DNA of 64,000 bases from an uncultured Fibrobacter sp. (GCA_934691725.1 CAKUTF010000006.1:37394-101393), one strand, 5' to 3'; numbered from the stretch's first letter, positions 8,462-16,802 are shown. Notes: generated by a model not told the origin, from the sequence alone. Numbers and translations are program-made.

Positions 8462-8605
8462 TTATCGAAAGGAAACCGGAACAAAAAATGTCCGAAAACG
8501 CACCGCTTCGGACAAAATCTTAAACTTTTGTTCAATAACCTTTGTCTTCATTCCCTGGACTTTCTGACCAAAACGGTCAAAGAACAGGGAAATCCAAGAC
8601 TTCAT
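8462..8605 (-). CDS. Possible small basic protein (47 aa) between plsX and fabD
   Basis: A 47-codon reading frame starts at an ATG overlapping the plsX stop codon by one base (TAATG) and stops 18 bases before the fabD start. The predicted peptide begins MKSWISLFFDRFGQKV and is strongly basic. The coupling geometry and the lack of other use for this 161-base gap suggest it may be translated. It resembles no family I recognise, and it could equally be a chance frame in a spacer. It occupies the position where fabH is often found, but has no similarity to it. Confidence 0.35.
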   Translation of the reverse strand: MKSWISLFFDRFGQKVQGMKTKVIEQKFKILSEAVRFRTFFVPVSFR

Positions 8606-9573
8606 TAGGCTTCAATACCCGCAAGTTTCTGCCCGATTTTTTCGGGGACCTTGTTGGCGGCAAAAGTATAGGCGACCTTCAAGGCCTGTTCGATTGCTTT
8701 TGCGTCAGAACGCCCGTGGGCGATGATGCCTGTCCCCTTGAGCCCGAGCAGGAGCGCTCCACCGGTATTGCGGTAATCCCATGCTTCGTTGAACTTCCGA
8801 CCGGCCGGTGTATCGATAACGCCAAAAGTCTTTGTGTGCAATTCGTAGAAGCCCTCGTACATCTTCAGCAGGACATTGCCGACAAAACCGGAGCAGACAA
8901 TCACATCGGCCTTGCCCAAAAGGACGTCGCGTCCTTCGATATTGCCGATAAAGTTTACCGGAGCCGTCTTCAGGAGCTGGTGAGCCTCCTGGACTGCCAG
9001 AGGACCTTTCTTCTCCTCTTCGCCCATGTTCAAGAGACCGACTTTCGGATTCTCGATGCCCAGATGGCTTTCCGCAAAGACGGATCCCGCAAGAGCAAAA
9101 TCCTTCAGGACAACCGGCTTCTCATCGACATTCGCCCCGGCATCGACTAAAACGCTGTGCCCCGTAGCCGTCGGAATGATGCATCCGATAGGCGGACGGG
9201 CAAAATTCTCACTCGTGCGACCGAGAATCATCAGACACGAAGCCATCATCGCACCGGAATTTCCAGCGGAAACGCTCGCCTGGACAAGCCCTTTCTTTTG
9301 AAGGGCCACGCACATCACAAGGCCGGAGCGCTGCTTCTTGCGGAGGACTTCCGTCGGATGCTCGTCCATGGCGACCATTTCGGGAGCATCGACCACCTGA
9401 ATCAGCTTACCTTCGTAACCGAACTGACTTAGCTTTGCCTTTACTTCGGCCTCGGGACCGCACAGGACAACGCAAAACTTTCCTTCGGAACTGTTCACGG
9501 CATTGATTGCGCCCTGGACCACAACGTCCGGGGCGTTATCGCCACCAAAAGCATCAAGGGCAATGCTAATCAT
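8605..9573 (-). CDS. plsX: Phosphate acyltransferase PlsX
   Basis: This 322-residue enzyme makes acyl phosphate from acyl-ACP and phosphate, the donor for PlsY-dependent phosphatidic acid synthesis. Family signatures are the N-terminus MISIALDAFGGDNAP, the central SAGNSGAMMASCLMILGR and the later ADVIVCSGFVGNVLLKMYEG. AAGGAG lies 8 bases before the ATG. It follows rpmF by 30 bases in the widely conserved yceD-rpmF-plsX arrangement. Confidence 0.96.
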   Translation of the reverse strand: MISIALDAFGGDNAPDVVVQGAINAVNSSEGKFCVVLCGPEAEVKAKLSQFGYEGKLIQVVDAPEMVAMDEHPTEVLRKKQRSGLVMCVALQKKGLVQASVSAGNSGAMMASCLMILGRTSENFARPPIGCIIPTATGHSVLVDAGANVDEKPVVLKDFALAGSVFAESHLGIENPKVGLLNMGEEEKKGPLAVQEAHQLLKTAPVNFIGNIEGRDVLLGKADVIVCSGFVGNVLLKMYEGFYELHTKTFGVIDTPAGRKFNEAWDYRNTGGALLLGLKGTGIIAHGRSDAKAIEQALKVAYTFAANKVPEKIGQKLAGIEA

Positions 9574-9603
9574 GGAAGATACTCCTTTATGGAAACTAAA
9601 GAA

Positions 9604-9786
9604 TTAGGCTTCTTGGATGTGGACAACTTCCACACCGTTGTAATAACCGCAAACCGGGCACACGCGGTGCGGACGCTTTGCAGAACCGCAATGATCGCAG
9701 GTAGCGAGCGCCGGAGCTTCGAGCTTCCAGTGCGTACGACGCTTGTCACGACGGGCTGTCGATGTTTTTCTTTTTGGTACGGCCAT
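9604..9786 (-). CDS. rpmF: 50S ribosomal protein L32
   Basis: The 60-residue basic protein begins MAVPKRKTSTARRDKRRTHW, the hallmark of L32, and has a four-cysteine zinc ribbon (CDHC...CPVC). It is a component of the large ribosomal subunit. It sits between yceD and plsX as in most bacteria. Confidence 0.97.
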   Translation of the reverse strand: MAVPKRKTSTARRDKRRTHWKLEAPALATCDHCGSAKRPHRVCPVCGYYNGVEVVHIQEA

Positions 9787-9821
9787 TTTGAACTCCTAAT
9801 CGTTCGGCCCAAGTCCAAGAT

Positions 9822-10346
9822 TCATCCGTTCGGACGATTCATCCTGTCCTTGAGCGCTTTCAATTTTTCCCAACGAGGATCTTCACCGGGAACTTCCGAC
9901 TTTTCGCCGGCTTCCCAGACAAAGTCCTTGTCCGGATCGTCCTTAACCGGATGGAGTGGTTCCTGGAGAATCACCAGTTGCCGCACGCATTCGGTCACAT
10001 CCACATAGTCCTGGACGCTTGGAACGCGAAAACCGAAAGTCTCGTCGTCCGTATCGTCCAGTTCCTCTTCCGCTATCCCCGGAACGAGTTCCACCCAAAA
10101 ACTGATCGGCGTCTCGAACGGACTGTCGAAAAGTTCCAGGGAGCGGGAGCACTCTAAAACCTGTACCCCGGAAAGAGTTCCCGCGAGGAGCCACTTGTTC
10201 GAACCGTCGGGGACAACCGAAAGTTCCGCGATAAGCGGTTCCTTGACGCGAAGTTCATCAAAAACATCCGCATCGAGAGAATCCTTTGCGAAGCTCAGCC
10301 GCAAAGAACCGTCACAGGATGCGATTTTTGAAATCTCAATTCTCAA
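9822..10346 (-). CDS. yceD: DUF177 / YceD family protein
   Basis: A 174-residue protein of the YceD family, which is linked with 23S rRNA metabolism in other bacteria and is nearly always encoded before rpmF. The C-terminal signature LVILQEPLHP and the final DPRWEKLKALKDRM block are recognisable. Unlike many relatives it lacks the cysteine pair that normally follows the QEP..P motif, so it probably does not bind zinc there. The start is a TTG (position 10346), inferred from the family N-terminus. A strong promoter lies immediately upstream, leaving almost no leader. Confidence 0.85.
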   Translation of the reverse strand: MRIEISKIASCDGSLRLSFAKDSLDADVFDELRVKEPLIAELSVVPDGSNKWLLAGTLSGVQVLECSRSLELFDSPFETPISFWVELVPGIAEEELDDTDDETFGFRVPSVQDYVDVTECVRQLVILQEPLHPVKDDPDKDFVWEAGEKSEVPGEDPRWEKLKALKDRMNRPNG

Positions 10347-10353
10347 GGTAGCG

Positions 10354-10384
10354 CAAATATACTAGAAAAAAATCATTCGGTCAA
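10354..10384 (-). promoter_or_regulatory. Promoter of the yceD-rpmF-plsX-fab-acpP operon
   Basis: On the minus strand TTGACC (10379-10384) and TATATTTG (10354-10361) are separated by 17 bases from the TATATT core. This fits a housekeeping promoter; the TATATTTG form also resembles the TAnnTTTG -7 element of Bacteroidota. The start codon is only 9 bases past the hexamer. The promoter lies just after the terminator of the preceding gene, as expected for a transcription boundary. Confidence 0.7.
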
Positions 10385-10393
10385 TAAAGCCGG

Positions 10394-10426
10394 GCAAAAA
10401 ACGCCTCGGAAGAGGGTGTTTTTTTG
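10394..10426 (-). terminator. Terminator after the carboxypeptidase-regulatory-like lipoprotein gene
   Basis: Minus-strand sequence ACACCCTCTTCCGAGGCGT followed by TTTTTTG forms a short GC hairpin (CCTC-TTCC-GAGG core extended by weaker pairs) with a T-run. It immediately follows the stop codon at 10427. Confidence 0.7.
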
Positions 10427-11770
10427 CTAAAAGGCTCCGCTAGCCGCCATCGGCGGCGTATAAGTGAAACCCTGCTGCTTCAGCGTATCGCCCGCGGGAA
10501 GGCTCACATGGACAAACTTCACGTAATCCTCGGGTTTGAACTTGCCGGTTTTGAGATTCTTCACCACCAGTTCGTCACCCGAATAGAAGATGAAGTCCTG
10601 GGATCCGGACGGCAGGTTTTGCATCCAGACAGCGTCGCAGGAGTTCACCGTCAAGAAATTGCTCGTTCCCAAAAAGCCCACCCGGATGCCGTAAGTCCAG
10701 CACAGCGTGTCCGACCTGGATTCCCCGGCGCTGTTCGCGACAAGAAATACCTTGCCGAGAAAATTTGCCGAACGGCCCATCCAGACGGTATCGACAGGAA
10801 CGTCGCCAACCGCGGAAAGAAGCGTTTCCCGTGTGATGTAGGAAGATGTTCCGGCAAGCGGTTGCCCAAGGGAATCCTCGCCTCGAAATTCCACGCGGAA
10901 ACTGTCCGCGACAAGGCCTAGCGAAGGCGCGGAGACACTCCAGATTCCGTTTGAATCGGAGACCGCCTCGGAGACAAAGCCCTCCGACTTCGAAGTTCCG
11001 AGCCCATAAAGATCCGTGACCACGTGGACGGCTACGCCTTTCAATGGCCTTCCCTTTTCATTCACCACGATACCCTTCAAGCGTCTGGTCTTCGTCGGTT
11101 CGTCTTTCGAAAGATCCCAGCGAAGGCTTCCGACATCGAGCGTATCGCCCGGAGAAAGCGAGACCGGAATTTTTCGGACGATGAGGGAATCCGCGTATCC
11201 GGCATCTCTCAGCTTGGCGACAGCGCCGGAATCCGCAGGTGAAACCGACAGACGGAAATTCCCTTCCGGAGCGAAAACCGCAAACGAATCCGGGGCGAAA
11301 ATGTCGGCGAAGAATGTCGTCGAATCCAGCGAGACGAAAAAGTGCGAACCCATCCAGAGCGCGGAATCTTCGGCGTATTCCAGACGTCCGCGAAGAATGG
11401 CGGGCTTTTGCAGACGGACACTCAGCGATTCCGCCGACTTGACCGCCACATTCCGAAGCATCCGGACCTCTTGCAGGGAGGCGCTTTTCTCATACCGGAA
11501 CTCGACGTTTACCGTATCCGCAAGGACGCTGTCGAAGGCAAAACTACCCGCCCCGTCGGTCGAAGTTTCAAGATACATCCGAGACGAGAAGCCGCGAGTC
11601 GCGACCTGGCGCACCAGAACTCCGCTCGCAACAGAGCTATCGGACAAAAGGACGGTTCCCGCAATCGTGTTTTCCGTATCGGTAGCCGTTCCCGCAACCT
11701 TGGAGCTTTCCGAACAGGACATGAACCAAAGACAAAGAAGAAGCGTGGTCAAGCAGCGATTAAACTTCAT
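10427..11770 (-). CDS. Lipoprotein with carboxypeptidase-regulatory-like repeats, unknown function
   Basis: This 447-residue protein has a lipoprotein signal (lipobox FMSC, Cys19) and a mature part made of beta-rich segments. Phrases such as NTIAGTVLLSDSSVASGVLV and RLKGIVVNEKGRPLKGVAVH are typical of carboxypeptidase-regulatory-like (CarboxypepD_reg) folds. Such modules usually mediate adhesion or envelope anchoring. The start at 11770 has GGAAGGAG 6 bases upstream. It overlaps the upstream TIGR02147 gene by 11 bases, so the two form an operon. A direct enzymatic function is not suggested by any motif. Confidence 0.75.
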   Translation of the reverse strand: MKFNRCLTTLLLCLWFMSCSESSKVAGTATDTENTIAGTVLLSDSSVASGVLVRQVATRGFSSRMYLETSTDGAGSFAFDSVLADTVNVEFRYEKSASLQEVRMLRNVAVKSAESLSVRLQKPAILRGRLEYAEDSALWMGSHFFVSLDSTTFFADIFAPDSFAVFAPEGNFRLSVSPADSGAVAKLRDAGYADSLIVRKIPVSLSPGDTLDVGSLRWDLSKDEPTKTRRLKGIVVNEKGRPLKGVAVHVVTDLYGLGTSKSEGFVSEAVSDSNGIWSVSAPSLGLVADSFRVEFRGEDSLGQPLAGTSSYITRETLLSAVGDVPVDTVWMGRSANFLGKVFLVANSAGESRSDTLCWTYGIRVGFLGTSNFLTVNSCDAVWMQNLPSGSQDFIFYSGDELVVKNLKTGKFKPEDYVKFVHVSLPAGDTLKQQGFTYTPPMAASGAF

Positions 11771-12638
11771 CGTTTTCTCCTTCCTTGGCCGAGCTGAGAC
11801 CGACGCACGGGACACCCGGATTTTTTTCAAGTTCCTTGGACAGCGGAAAGAACTGGATGTTCAATTCGCAAATCATCGTTTCCCGTTCATCCGAACGAAC
11901 GATATCGACGATTTCCTTCCGAAAGGTATCAATTTTATGGATGATGCGTTCAAGCCCCTGGGGAGAAACGCTCATCGTGGTGCACGAAACGTTGCGGCGT
12001 TCCGTGCTGAAATAATCGACGGAAGCCTTGCCTAAGTCCATCATCTTTTTCTGGAAACCGTGCACGATGAACGGCGGAATCTCCCGCCCGCTCGTAATCG
12101 TCTTGTTCACGGACTTCCAGTGGCCGTTTTCCTTTTCGATAAGCCCCAGACCGGAAAGCAACCGGACAGCCTGCTTCGCCTGCGGAACGGAAATCCGCGG
12201 GTTGAGGAAAAGCGCAAGGTCCTGGTAATTGTCGGAAACATTCAAGACGGACAGCGCCTCGCGGACCGCGACATAATACCATTCCCTGTAATACTCCACC
12301 TGCTGGCGGGAAAGCGCCTTCGTCGTCTTGGGGAGGAGCGCGGACATCTGTTCAAAGATAGTCTGTTTGGATTCCGGGGTTTCTGCATGGGTGAAATCCA
12401 CCATCAGGCTGAAATACCTTCCTTCCTTTTCGGAAAGCCCCAGCGCATGGATAAACTTCGGGACCATCTGCAGCGTAAGGGACTTGCGCCCCTTTACCAA
12501 ATCCAGGTAAAGCCCGCTCGACGTGTAGCCGGCCCTTTTAGCAAACGCCCGGTACGAAAAATAACGCTGGACCGACTTGCGATACTCGTAATAATCCTGC
12601 AAATACTTCCGGTAATTGTAATAGGCAAACACGTTCAT
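11760..12638 (-). CDS. TIGR02147 family protein (Fibrobacter paralogous family, probable regulator)
   Basis: The 292-residue protein opens with MNVFAYYNYRKYLQDYYEYR and contains the RAFAKRAGYTSSGLYLDLVK block typical of the Fibrobacter-enriched TIGR02147 family. The N-terminal block looks like a helix-turn-helix, and a second region near residues 125-165 (alternating hydrophobic helices, VRLLSGLGLIEKENGHWK) looks like a winged helix. Regulation of transcription is therefore likely but unproven. It is encoded directly before, and overlapping, a lipoprotein gene, which may be its regulatory target or partner. Confidence 0.8.
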   Translation of the reverse strand: MNVFAYYNYRKYLQDYYEYRKSVQRYFSYRAFAKRAGYTSSGLYLDLVKGRKSLTLQMVPKFIHALGLSEKEGRYFSLMVDFTHAETPESKQTIFEQMSALLPKTTKALSRQQVEYYREWYYVAVREALSVLNVSDNYQDLALFLNPRISVPQAKQAVRLLSGLGLIEKENGHWKSVNKTITSGREIPPFIVHGFQKKMMDLGKASVDYFSTERRNVSCTTMSVSPQGLERIIHKIDTFRKEIVDIVRSDERETMICELNIQFFPLSKELEKNPGVPCVGLSSAKEGENDEV

Positions 12639-12694
12639 AACGTCTTAAAAATACATTTTCCGCTTTTTTTGGGAACACTCCAGGCGGCAAAGTT

Positions 12695-12846
12695 TTGAAA
12701 TAAAGCAAGGAATCTCGTACAAAAGAACAGTTTGGGAACGTTTTTCAATTCCAAAGGGGTGCTTTTTCGAAATTTTTTGTCTAATTTTGAGGAACACCCA
12801 ATCCCATCCTCGAATCCCGTTCTGCACAAAGGACGGGATTCTTTTT
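12695..12846 (+). ncRNA. Possible small RNA or attenuated leader (promoter plus terminator-like hairpin)
   Basis: In the gap between the divergent TIGR02147 and hydrolase-like genes, the plus strand has TTGAAA (12695-12700), a 17-base spacer and TACAAA (12718-12723). About 90 bases later a perfect hairpin follows: arms GAATCCCGT (12812-12820) and ACGGGATTC (12833-12841), then TTTTTA. Together they could define a transcript of about 115 bases, or a leader with early termination before the gene at 12859. There is no gene upstream on this strand that would need a terminator. Confidence 0.35.
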
Positions 12847-12858
12847 ATCTTATTCGCG

Positions 12859-13608
12859 ATGGAAACATTCAAAAGACTTTTCTTCAAAACACTCCGCCTT
12901 GTCGCAGTCTTTGCGATTCTTTATCTCTGCATCCTGTTCTACATGGCTGTTTCGGAGCGCAGATACGCCTTTCCTCGAGCCCAAATCGACAAGGATTCCG
13001 CCGAATCGCTTAAAGAAAATGCGGTCCTGTGCCCAGCGGAAGACGGGAAAAATCTCCAAGGATGGATTCTGAACGATTCCGCGCCAAATACCGTGCTGTA
13101 TTTTTCCGATGCCGGCGAGGACGCTTCGACTTTTCTCTCGAACGCCAAGCGAATTTCAGGCATACGCCTAGTCGGCTTCAACTACCGCGGTTCCGCCGGA
13201 AGCGAAGGAACGCCCGGCGAAAAATTCTACGAAGACGACATCCGCTCCATGATAAGGTGCGCCGGTTCATCAAATCCGGTTCTTCTCGGACACGGGACTG
13301 GCGCCATCGCCGCCTACAATTCTTTTGCGAGCGGTTTCGGCAAAAAAGCCATCCTGGTCGATCCGTCCGAAAGTTTCAGCGCAAGGCTCGCGGAACGCTA
13401 CCGCCTATTCTTTCCCGAATTCCTGAGCAGGACAAAGACCCGAATGCTCTTTGGCGGCGGAAAGGACCTGGCGATTGTCGTCCTGGACAATCCGAGAAAG
13501 CGCGGACTTTCGCAAAAGCTTTTAACCGCCCACCCCGAATATTTCACGGTCGTCGAGCGAAACGGAAAATCCCTTCTCAAAATTCTCGAAAACCTCTTTG
13601 CGGAATAA
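12859..13608 (+). CDS. Membrane-anchored alpha/beta-hydrolase-like protein, nucleophile missing
   Basis: The 249-residue protein has one N-terminal transmembrane helix (about residues 11-30) and a periplasmic part with the alpha/beta-hydrolase pattern. That pattern comprises a VGFNYRGSAGSEGTPGE segment like the oxyanion region and the nucleophile elbow position LLGHGTGAIAAYNSF. At the elbow the expected GxSxG reads GHGTG, so the catalytic Ser is replaced by Gly; a late catalytic His is not evident either. It may be a non-enzymatic relative of BAAT/YfhR-type hydrolases. No Shine-Dalgarno precedes the ATG, but a TATCTT hexamer ends 7 bases before it. Confidence 0.6.
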   Translation: METFKRLFFKTLRLVAVFAILYLCILFYMAVSERRYAFPRAQIDKDSAESLKENAVLCPAEDGKNLQGWILNDSAPNTVLYFSDAGEDASTFLSNAKRISGIRLVGFNYRGSAGSEGTPGEKFYEDDIRSMIRCAGSSNPVLLGHGTGAIAAYNSFASGFGKKAILVDPSESFSARLAERYRLFFPEFLSRTKTRMLFGGGKDLAIVVLDNPRKRGLSQKLLTAHPEYFTVVERNGKSLLKILENLFAE

Positions 13609-13722
13609 CACAAATTAACGCCGTTACCTTGTCTGCAATCCGTTATTTTGTTAGATTTTTAACCAGAAATTCCGCTTGCCTGTCTCCGGAATTTTGCGAA
13701 CTTTACGAAGGAACTTTTGTTT

Positions 13723-14364
13723 ATGGAAACCTACAAGGCTAGAATGGACATCCGCGGATTCATCCGCTTTACCAAGGAACTCGCTGAAAAATTCAAGCTG
13801 AAAAACACTCCGTATGCAGATATTTTCATCGACACGGTGGGAAAGCGCATCGCAATCGTTCCTACAGCCAAGCTCAAGACAACTTCATTCCGCCTTCTTC
13901 CTTCTAACGAAACCTATCTTCTCTATCTTCGCGGTGCAATGAAGACGGTCGATATCCCGGTTGTTTCCGGCGACGTCGCCATTTCAAAAGAGGGCGATAA
14001 GCTTATTTTCCAAAAGAAAAATTCCAAAAAGGCCGGTCCGTGGACGATATATGCATGCCGCAATTCCGCGGGACTTCCGATGATTTCCATCGATCCGCGC
14101 GGAACGATGATTCTCGACAAGCGATGCATCACGGCTCTCGATACAAGAAGGAACAATGCGATGACCCCGGAATACGATGCGAAAAAGAAAACTTTCAAGT
14201 TTACTTTCGGCAAGAAGGGACTACTCAATGTCCGCACCATCGACAGCCACGCGAGCCTATCCATGATGGGAACATTCCATGCGTTCGGCGTCAAGCTTCC
14301 CGAAATCCATACACGGCTGAGCGTCCAGATTTCCGAAAATGTCATGACTTTCAAGATGGGTTGA
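13723..14364 (+). CDS. Conserved hypothetical protein, 213 aa
   Basis: No known family recognised. The protein is basic and beta-rich, without a signal peptide or membrane segment. It contains two similar-sized halves, each with a short strand-rich pattern (for example GKRIAIVPTAKLKTTSFRLL early and KKKTFKFTFGKKGLLNVRTI later). GAAGGAA precedes the ATG with about 9 bases spacing. The next gene begins 1 base after its stop, so both are cotranscribed. Confidence 0.7.
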   Translation: METYKARMDIRGFIRFTKELAEKFKLKNTPYADIFIDTVGKRIAIVPTAKLKTTSFRLLPSNETYLLYLRGAMKTVDIPVVSGDVAISKEGDKLIFQKKNSKKAGPWTIYACRNSAGLPMISIDPRGTMILDKRCITALDTRRNNAMTPEYDAKKKTFKFTFGKKGLLNVRTIDSHASLSMMGTFHAFGVKLPEIHTRLSVQISENVMTFKMG

Positions 14365-14365
14365 T

Positions 14366-14785
14366 ATGATCGAAATTTTCAAGGTTTTCTACACGGTCCA
14401 CTACAATTTCGCAGCGCTTTCGCTATTGCTACTTCTTCTCGTCATCTTTCTTCTGACCAAGAAGAATTTCAAGTGGAGCCTCATCTTTCTAGCGGTCATC
14501 GTCGCCATCAACGTATTCATCTGGCGGCGGACAAACGGCAAGGTTTGGAGCGTCACGGAAACGCCGGAACAGACCGATGCGTGGAACACGCCGAGCCCGG
14601 TCACCTACAGGTTCTACGCTCCGGACCATTGGACAGTCAAGACGGAAAGCGGCGAAGAAATGCACTGGTGCTGGGTCGAGACCTACAAGGAAAAGTTCCT
14701 GTCGTTCGACTTCGTGGATAGGCTATGGGGAACCAAGGAAGCGAAGAAGCTCCGCGAAGCCTCCGAAGAACGCCTCGGACAGTAA
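14366..14785 (+). CDS. Small membrane protein of unknown function, 139 aa
   Basis: Two hydrophobic helices occupy roughly residues 12-31 and 36-53, followed by a soluble C-terminal part of about 85 residues with several Trp and Glu/Lys. The start codon is 1 base after the stop of the preceding gene, indicating translational coupling. No family recognised. It is convergent with lpxH, 3 bases apart. Confidence 0.65.
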   Translation: MIEIFKVFYTVHYNFAALSLLLLLLVIFLLTKKNFKWSLIFLAVIVAINVFIWRRTNGKVWSVTETPEQTDAWNTPSPVTYRFYAPDHWTVKTESGEEMHWCWVETYKEKFLSFDFVDRLWGTKEAKKLREASEERLGQ

Positions 14786-14788
14786 AAT

Positions 14789-15529
14789 TCAAATTGAATC
14801 TTTTGTAAATCGGAAAACGGAAATTTCGCCGTTTTCCATTTTTGCATAGTTCATTTCGAAAAGCCACTGCCCGGGAGAAACAACCGTTCCCTCGGGAACA
14901 TTCCAAACTCCGGAAATATGGTGGTGGCCATGGACGCAGATATCGCAACGGTTTTCACGCATCCTTGCGTTCGAAGCGTCTAGGTATTCCGGAATCTCGA
15001 TGACGCGATCTTGCCCCGCCTTGCGGCTCCTGTTCCCGACAAAACGGGCAATGTCCATTCCCAAGTCAGGATGGATTTTCCGAAAAAGAAACCTCGACAG
15101 GCGCGCATCGAGAATTTTTCTCGCCAAGCGATAGCCCCCGTCGCTTTTGGGAATCCCGTCGCCGTGCATCAGATAGACCCGATGGCCTTGCAACTGATCA
15201 CACACAAACGAACGGTGAACGGAAACGCCCAGCTCCTTAGGAAAGAAATCTTCCAATGCAAAGTCGTGATTTCCCATCAGGTAATGGACTTCCGCACCAG
15301 AATCCACCAAATCGCCCAAAGCGCGGTAGAGCGGAAAATGCCCGCGGGAAACATAATGGCGATACTCGTACCAGAATTCGAACAGGTCGCCTACCAAAAA
15401 AACATGCGAAGCTTTTCCGACAAGGCTTTTCAAAAAGCGGACGAGAAGCTCTTCGCGCGCAGGAATCGCACCCGGAGGATTCACGCCCAGATGCGCATCG
15501 GAAAAGAAATAGGCAGGCAGGGATTGCAT
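14789..15529 (-). CDS. lpxH: UDP-2,3-diacylglucosamine diphosphatase
   Basis: The 246-residue metallophosphoesterase hydrolyses UDP-2,3-diacylglucosamine to lipid X in lipid A synthesis, acting at the inner face of the cytoplasmic membrane. The dinuclear metal motifs are all present: FSDAHLG, GDLFEFW, MGNHD, MHGDG and VHGHHH. Length matches LpxH. The ATG is preceded by TACATT at 7 bases and no Shine-Dalgarno; the divergent lipoprotein gene starts only 31 bases away. Confidence 0.85.
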   Translation of the reverse strand: MQSLPAYFFSDAHLGVNPPGAIPAREELLVRFLKSLVGKASHVFLVGDLFEFWYEYRHYVSRGHFPLYRALGDLVDSGAEVHYLMGNHDFALEDFFPKELGVSVHRSFVCDQLQGHRVYLMHGDGIPKSDGGYRLARKILDARLSRFLFRKIHPDLGMDIARFVGNRSRKAGQDRVIEIPEYLDASNARMRENRCDICVHGHHHISGVWNVPEGTVVSPGQWLFEMNYAKMENGEISVFRFTKDSI

Positions 15530-15560
15530 ACTTAAAAATGTAATAATCTATCTTTTATCC

Positions 15561-16106
15561 GTGAAAATTTTCCTCGGCATTCTATCCGCGCTTTTACTTT
15601 CCGCCTGTGCGCCTTCCCTATACCATACGGATTTTTCCAGCGATTTCCAGGGAAACGAAAACCTTGAAATTTTCTTTTCTGCAAAAGAAAGCGGCGATTC
15701 TGTCGAAATTTCCGACAGGCTGAAAAATTTTTACAGAAGCTCGCTTGAAAAAACGGTTCCTGTCGGCTGTAAATTGAGCCTTTCGTTCGACGGCAATGTC
15801 GAGGAACGCTACGCAAGTCTCTGGTATCTCGGAATTTTCGTTCTTGCGCCATTCTGGCCCGCCATGCCTCGCGAAGACGATATTTCCATGTCGCTTTTTT
15901 CGGAGCTTTCCTGCGACGGAGTTACCGTCGAACGGGCAAAATTTTTAGAGGAAGAACAGCCCCGACTCTTTTGGTATGGCCCTTACCGAAACGGCTATAT
16001 TCAAAAACGGGCCGACATGATCCACATAAAGCTCGCCGCAAGGCTCAAGCAGTCCCTGCAACAAAACGTTCCCGCGGACAACACGATTCGCTCGGACTTT
16101 TACTAA
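15561..16106 (+). CDS. Lipoprotein of unknown function, 181 aa
   Basis: GTG start followed by a lipoprotein signal with lipobox LSAC (Cys16). The mature part has a strand-rich first half and a hydrophobic patch (LGIFVLAPFWPAMP) that could be a membrane contact. No family recognised. A TATCTT hexamer lies 6 bases before the start codon. The rsmI start follows after 9 bases. Confidence 0.7.
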   Translation: MKIFLGILSALLLSACAPSLYHTDFSSDFQGNENLEIFFSAKESGDSVEISDRLKNFYRSSLEKTVPVGCKLSLSFDGNVEERYASLWYLGIFVLAPFWPAMPREDDISMSLFSELSCDGVTVERAKFLEEEQPRLFWYGPYRNGYIQKRADMIHIKLAARLKQSLQQNVPADNTIRSDFY

Positions 16107-16115
16107 CTTCAAAGT

Positions 16116-16802
16116 ATGCACACACTTTACATCGTCGCCACCCCCATCGGAAACCTCGAAGACATCACTTACCGAGCCGTTCGCATTTTAAAAGAGGTTT
16201 CCCTCATCCTCGCCGAAGACACGCGCCATTCAAGGCTTCTTCTCGACCACTACGACATCCGCACAAGAACGGAAAGCTATCACGATTTCAACAAGGAAGA
16301 GGTGACGCCCAAATATGTGGAATATCTCAAAAGCGAAGGCGACATCGCCATCATCAGCGATGCGGGGACACCCGGCATAGCCGACCCGGCGTTCAACCTT
16401 GTCCGCGAATGCGTCCGCGAAGGAATCGACGTGCGAAGCGTTCCCGGAGCCTGCGCCATGATAAACGCTCTGGTTTCTAGCGGGCTTCCGACCGACCGTT
16501 TCCGCTTTGAAAACTTTTCGCCCAAGAAAAGCGCCCAGCGTCTGCACCTGCTCGAAAAGCTGAAAACGTCCGCCGATTCGACGCTCATTTTCTACGCTAG
16601 CCCGCACAACCTAGTCAAGTTCATCGACGAAATCCGCCAGGTCTTCGGAGAAATTCCCGTTGCGCTGATGCGCGAACTGACCAAGAAATTCGAAGAGCGT
16701 CTCGTGGGAACTCCGTCGAAGCTGCTCGAGCATTACAAGACCCGCGAACCGAAAGGCGAATACGTGCTGCTCTTCCATCCGCAGGGAAAAGGCGGGCTAT
16801 GA
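16116..16802 (+). CDS. rsmI: 16S rRNA (cytidine(1402)-2'-O)-methyltransferase
   Basis: This 228-residue SAM-dependent tetrapyrrole-methylase-fold enzyme methylates the ribose of C1402 in 16S rRNA. Diagnostic motifs are YIVATPIGNLEDITYRA at the N-terminus, LAEDTRHSRLLLDHY, and IISDAGTPGIADP. It is shorter than many relatives (about 280 aa) because the C-terminal extension is lacking. Its stop overlaps the lnt start as ATGA. Confidence 0.95.
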   Translation: MHTLYIVATPIGNLEDITYRAVRILKEVSLILAEDTRHSRLLLDHYDIRTRTESYHDFNKEEVTPKYVEYLKSEGDIAIISDAGTPGIADPAFNLVRECVREGIDVRSVPGACAMINALVSSGLPTDRFRFENFSPKKSAQRLHLLEKLKTSADSTLIFYASPHNLVKFIDEIRQVFGEIPVALMRELTKKFEERLVGTPSKLLEHYKTREPKGEYVLLFHPQGKGGL

